A stretch of 64,000 bases of DNA, from contig NZ_BOOU01000085.1 of NCBI RefSeq assembly GCF_016863395.1, forward strand, positions 1 to 64,000, read 5' to 3'. A program made the position numbers and the translations under genes. The notes beneath the pieces were generated by a model that saw nothing but the letters and a program-made list of their open reading frames with translations, was not told the origin of the DNA and made no database searches. The stretch is from Sphaerisporangium rufum (GTDB lineage: Bacteria; Actinomycetota; Actinomycetes; Streptosporangiales; Streptosporangiaceae). Positions 62,549-64,000 of this stretch are shown here, in pieces (positions within the stretch are counted from its first letter, which is position 1; each line of letters begins with the position of its first letter).

Positions 62549-62632
62549 GTCGAACTCCGTCCTGCCGGTCACCGGGCGCCACATGATCGGCTCGCCGGCT
62601 GGAGTCCCGGTCCAGAACCGCTCGCGGCCCCG

Positions 62633-62678
62633 GTCTCCATCCGCCCTCGACCGCCGGTCGAGTCCCCGCTGTCAGCGT
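62633..62678. promoter_or_regulatory. SARP-type repeats in the divergent gap of oxidase no. 2 and a methyltransferase
   Basis: On the plus strand TCGACCG (62647) and TCGAGTC (62658) are 11 bp apart. After 8 bp comes CAGCGT (62673-62678), serving 62716. Because TCGA is palindromic the same sites read on the minus strand as TCGACCG, TCGAGGG and TGGAGAC at 11-bp spacing toward oxidase no. 2; no good -10 is seen there. Confidence 0.65.
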
Positions 62679-62715
62679 CTACGCGAATCCCGCAGACGTC
62701 GGCAAGGAGATGACC

Positions 62716-63537
62716 ATGATCGGTCGGCGAGAGCTGCCGCAGGAACAGCAGGAATGGAACCAGCGGTGGGGCGTGCCCTACGGGCGTGACTGCAAGGACC
62801 TGTCGATCGCCCAGCGGATCGACGATCCCGATCCGTCGCGGTTCGGCCCGTTCGCCTACCAGCGCAACAACCACACCCGGCTCTTCGAGTACCCGTGGGC
62901 GTACTTCACCGCCGCCGTCGAGCCGGGCATGCGCGTCGTCGACGTCGGCGGCGGCCTCGGCGGCCTGCAGTTCGTCCTCGCCTCGGAGGGCTGCGAGGTG
63001 GTCAACGTCGACCCCGAGGCCCGCCAGGTGCAGGACTGGGCCGACAAGCGAGGCTGGACCGGCTTCCCCTCGGTCGGCGTGCCGCTCACCGAGCAGAACC
63101 ACAAGCGGCTGAACGACGCCTTCAAGACCGACGTCCGGCTGGTCACCGACAAGATCCAGGACGTCGACCTGCCCAAGGGCACCTTCGACCGGGCGTTCTG
63201 CCTGTCGGTCATCGAGCACGTCGGCCAGGAGGAGGCCCGCGACATGCTGCGGGCGATGCACTCGCTGCTGCGGCCGGGCGGCCTGGTGCTGCTCACCATC
63301 GACCTGTTCCTCGACTGCAAGCCGTTCGGCGTGCTCGACCACAACGTGTGGGGCACCAACGTCGACGTGTACGAGATGGTCAGCGGGCTCGGTTTCGAGG
63401 TGGCCGCGGGCGACCCGCGCGAGCTGCTCGGCTTCCCCGAGTGGGACTACGAGCGGGTGGTGAGCCACATCCCCGACTACCTGATGGGCTACTTCTCCGC
63501 GCTTTCCCAGGCCATCGCGCTGCGCAAGCCGGCCTGA
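62716..63537 (+). CDS. Class I SAM methyltransferase
   Basis: The 273-residue enzyme has motif I VVDVGGGLGGLQFVLA, VVNVDPEAR acidic loop and CLSVIEHVGQEEARDML. A ubiquinone/UbiE-like fold with LLTIDLFLDCKPFG follows. ATG 62716 has AAGGAG 7 nt upstream; the earlier ATG 62710 is too close to it. It lies just before the second glycosyltransferase, so a sugar methyltransferase is plausible, but the substrate is not known. Confidence 0.85.
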   Translation: MIGRRELPQEQQEWNQRWGVPYGRDCKDLSIAQRIDDPDPSRFGPFAYQRNNHTRLFEYPWAYFTAAVEPGMRVVDVGGGLGGLQFVLASEGCEVVNVDPEARQVQDWADKRGWTGFPSVGVPLTEQNHKRLNDAFKTDVRLVTDKIQDVDLPKGTFDRAFCLSVIEHVGQEEARDMLRAMHSLLRPGGLVLLTIDLFLDCKPFGVLDHNVWGTNVDVYEMVSGLGFEVAAGDPRELLGFPEWDYERVVSHIPDYLMGYFSALSQAIALRKPA

Positions 63538-63556
63538 CCCGCGGAGGCGAGGCCCG

Positions 63557-64000
63557 ATGCGAGTCCTGTTCGCGACCTGGGCGACCCGGTCGCACTACTA
63601 TCCTCTGGTCCCGCTGGCCTGGGCGCTGCGCGCCGCCGGCCACGAGGTCCGGATCGCCGGCCAGCCCGACGCCGGTGACATGGTGACGCGGTCCGGCCTG
63701 CCGTTCGTGCCGGCCGGACCCGCGCTGGACCTCGGCGCGGTCATCGAGGGCGTCCGCGAGGTGCCCGCCCCGGACGCGAGCCGGGCGGAGCGGGAACGGG
63801 CCCGCTCGGCCACCGCGGTGCGCATGTTCATGGCCGGATCTGCGGCCATGGCCGACGACCTGCTGGACTTCGCCCGCGGCTGGCGGCCGGACCTGGTGGT
63901 GTACGAGCCGCGCGGTTACGCCGCGCTGCGGGCCGCCCGCGAGCTGGGCGTGCCGGCGGTGCGCTCGCTGTCCGGCGGCACCGACTACACCTACGTCCGG
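63557..64000 (+). CDS. Glycosyltransferase, GT1 family, no. 2 (5' end only)
   Basis: The first 148 residues are present: MRVLFATWATRSHYYPLVPLAWALR, with the catalytic His region, then an acceptor domain ending LRAARELGVPAVRSLSGG. It closely resembles glycosyltransferase no. 1 at the N-terminus, so it is probably an antibiotic-type GT attaching a second sugar. ATG 63557 has GGAGGCGAGG upstream. The frame is open at the right edge, showing that the cluster continues. Confidence 0.88.
   Translation, partial: MRVLFATWATRSHYYPLVPLAWALRAAGHEVRIAGQPDAGDMVTRSGLPFVPAGPALDLGAVIEGVREVPAPDASRAERERARSATAVRMFMAGSAAMADDLLDFARGWRPDLVVYEPRGYAALRAARELGVPAVRSLSGGTDYTYVR

Overview
The window is high-GC, gene-dense DNA typical of a filamentous actinomycete: GC-rich third codon positions, GGAGG-type ribosome sites, a SARP activator with TTA codons, an XRE/DUF397/ATPase regulatory trio and Tat-exported enzymes. 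I cannot name the genus. Most of it is a type II polyketide (aromatic polyketide) glycoside gene cluster that runs off the right edge.

Layout. (1) 1-4645: flanking genes, namely the end of an acetylxylan-esterase-type hydrolase, a divergent IclR regulator/pobA pair, and a secreted glycoside hydrolase with FnIII and CBM2 modules. (2) 4837-21262: left arm of the cluster. It holds a ketoreductase, an O-methyltransferase, two divergent DUF1772 (anthrone-oxygenase family) proteins, a SchA/CurD protein, a cytochrome bd oxidase (cydAB), a POT exporter, rmlA, an SDR, two FAD hydroxylases, a P450 and an AfsR-like SARP. (3) 33281-21447: one long minus-strand operon of 14 genes: KAS-III-like enzyme, glycosyltransferase, TcmI-type cyclase, cupin cyclase, KS-alpha, CLF, ACP, aromatase/cyclase, ketoreductase, two ABM monooxygenases, acetyl-CoA carboxylase alpha/beta fusion, biotin carboxylase and a secreted protein of unknown function. 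(4) 33470-37341: FAD oxidoreductase, Nramp metal transporter and Mn-type oxalate decarboxylase. (5) 37362-48679: about 11 kb with no biosynthetic gene (XRE/DUF397/ATPase regulators, two Gly-rich exported proteins, small HTH proteins, a two-component system and a His-rich exported domain protein). (6) 48885-64000: right arm with A-PCP ligase, sugar aminotransferase, DrrAB-like exporter, sugar 4-epimerase, methyltransferases, Asp-box secreted protein, a degenerate PPDK-type ATP-grasp protein, two multicopper oxidases, PadR and its partner, and a second, partial glycosyltransferase.

How it works together. The carboxylase supplies malonyl-CoA. KS/CLF/ACP build the poly-beta-ketone, and the ketoreductases, aromatase/cyclase, TcmI-type and cupin cyclases fold it in a tetracenomycin- or pentangular-like way. 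A large oxygenase set and the methyltransferases decorate it, and an NDP-(amino)sugar is attached. 4,6-dehydratase genes are not in the window, so the sugar pathway probably continues to the right or uses genes elsewhere.

The most interesting signal is regulatory. Tandem 11-bp-spaced TCGAGNN repeats, the SARP operator pattern, precede at least twelve transcription units. In ten of them the last repeat lies exactly 8 bp before an NANNNT -10-like hexamer. In three of those ten, including the long PKS operon, the hexamer is followed by 6 nt and then directly by the start codon, with no Shine-Dalgarno sequence. This predicts leaderless, SARP-driven mRNAs. A second circuit is suggested by a TCTACATGTAGA-type palindrome shared by cydAB, a multicopper oxidase and padR.
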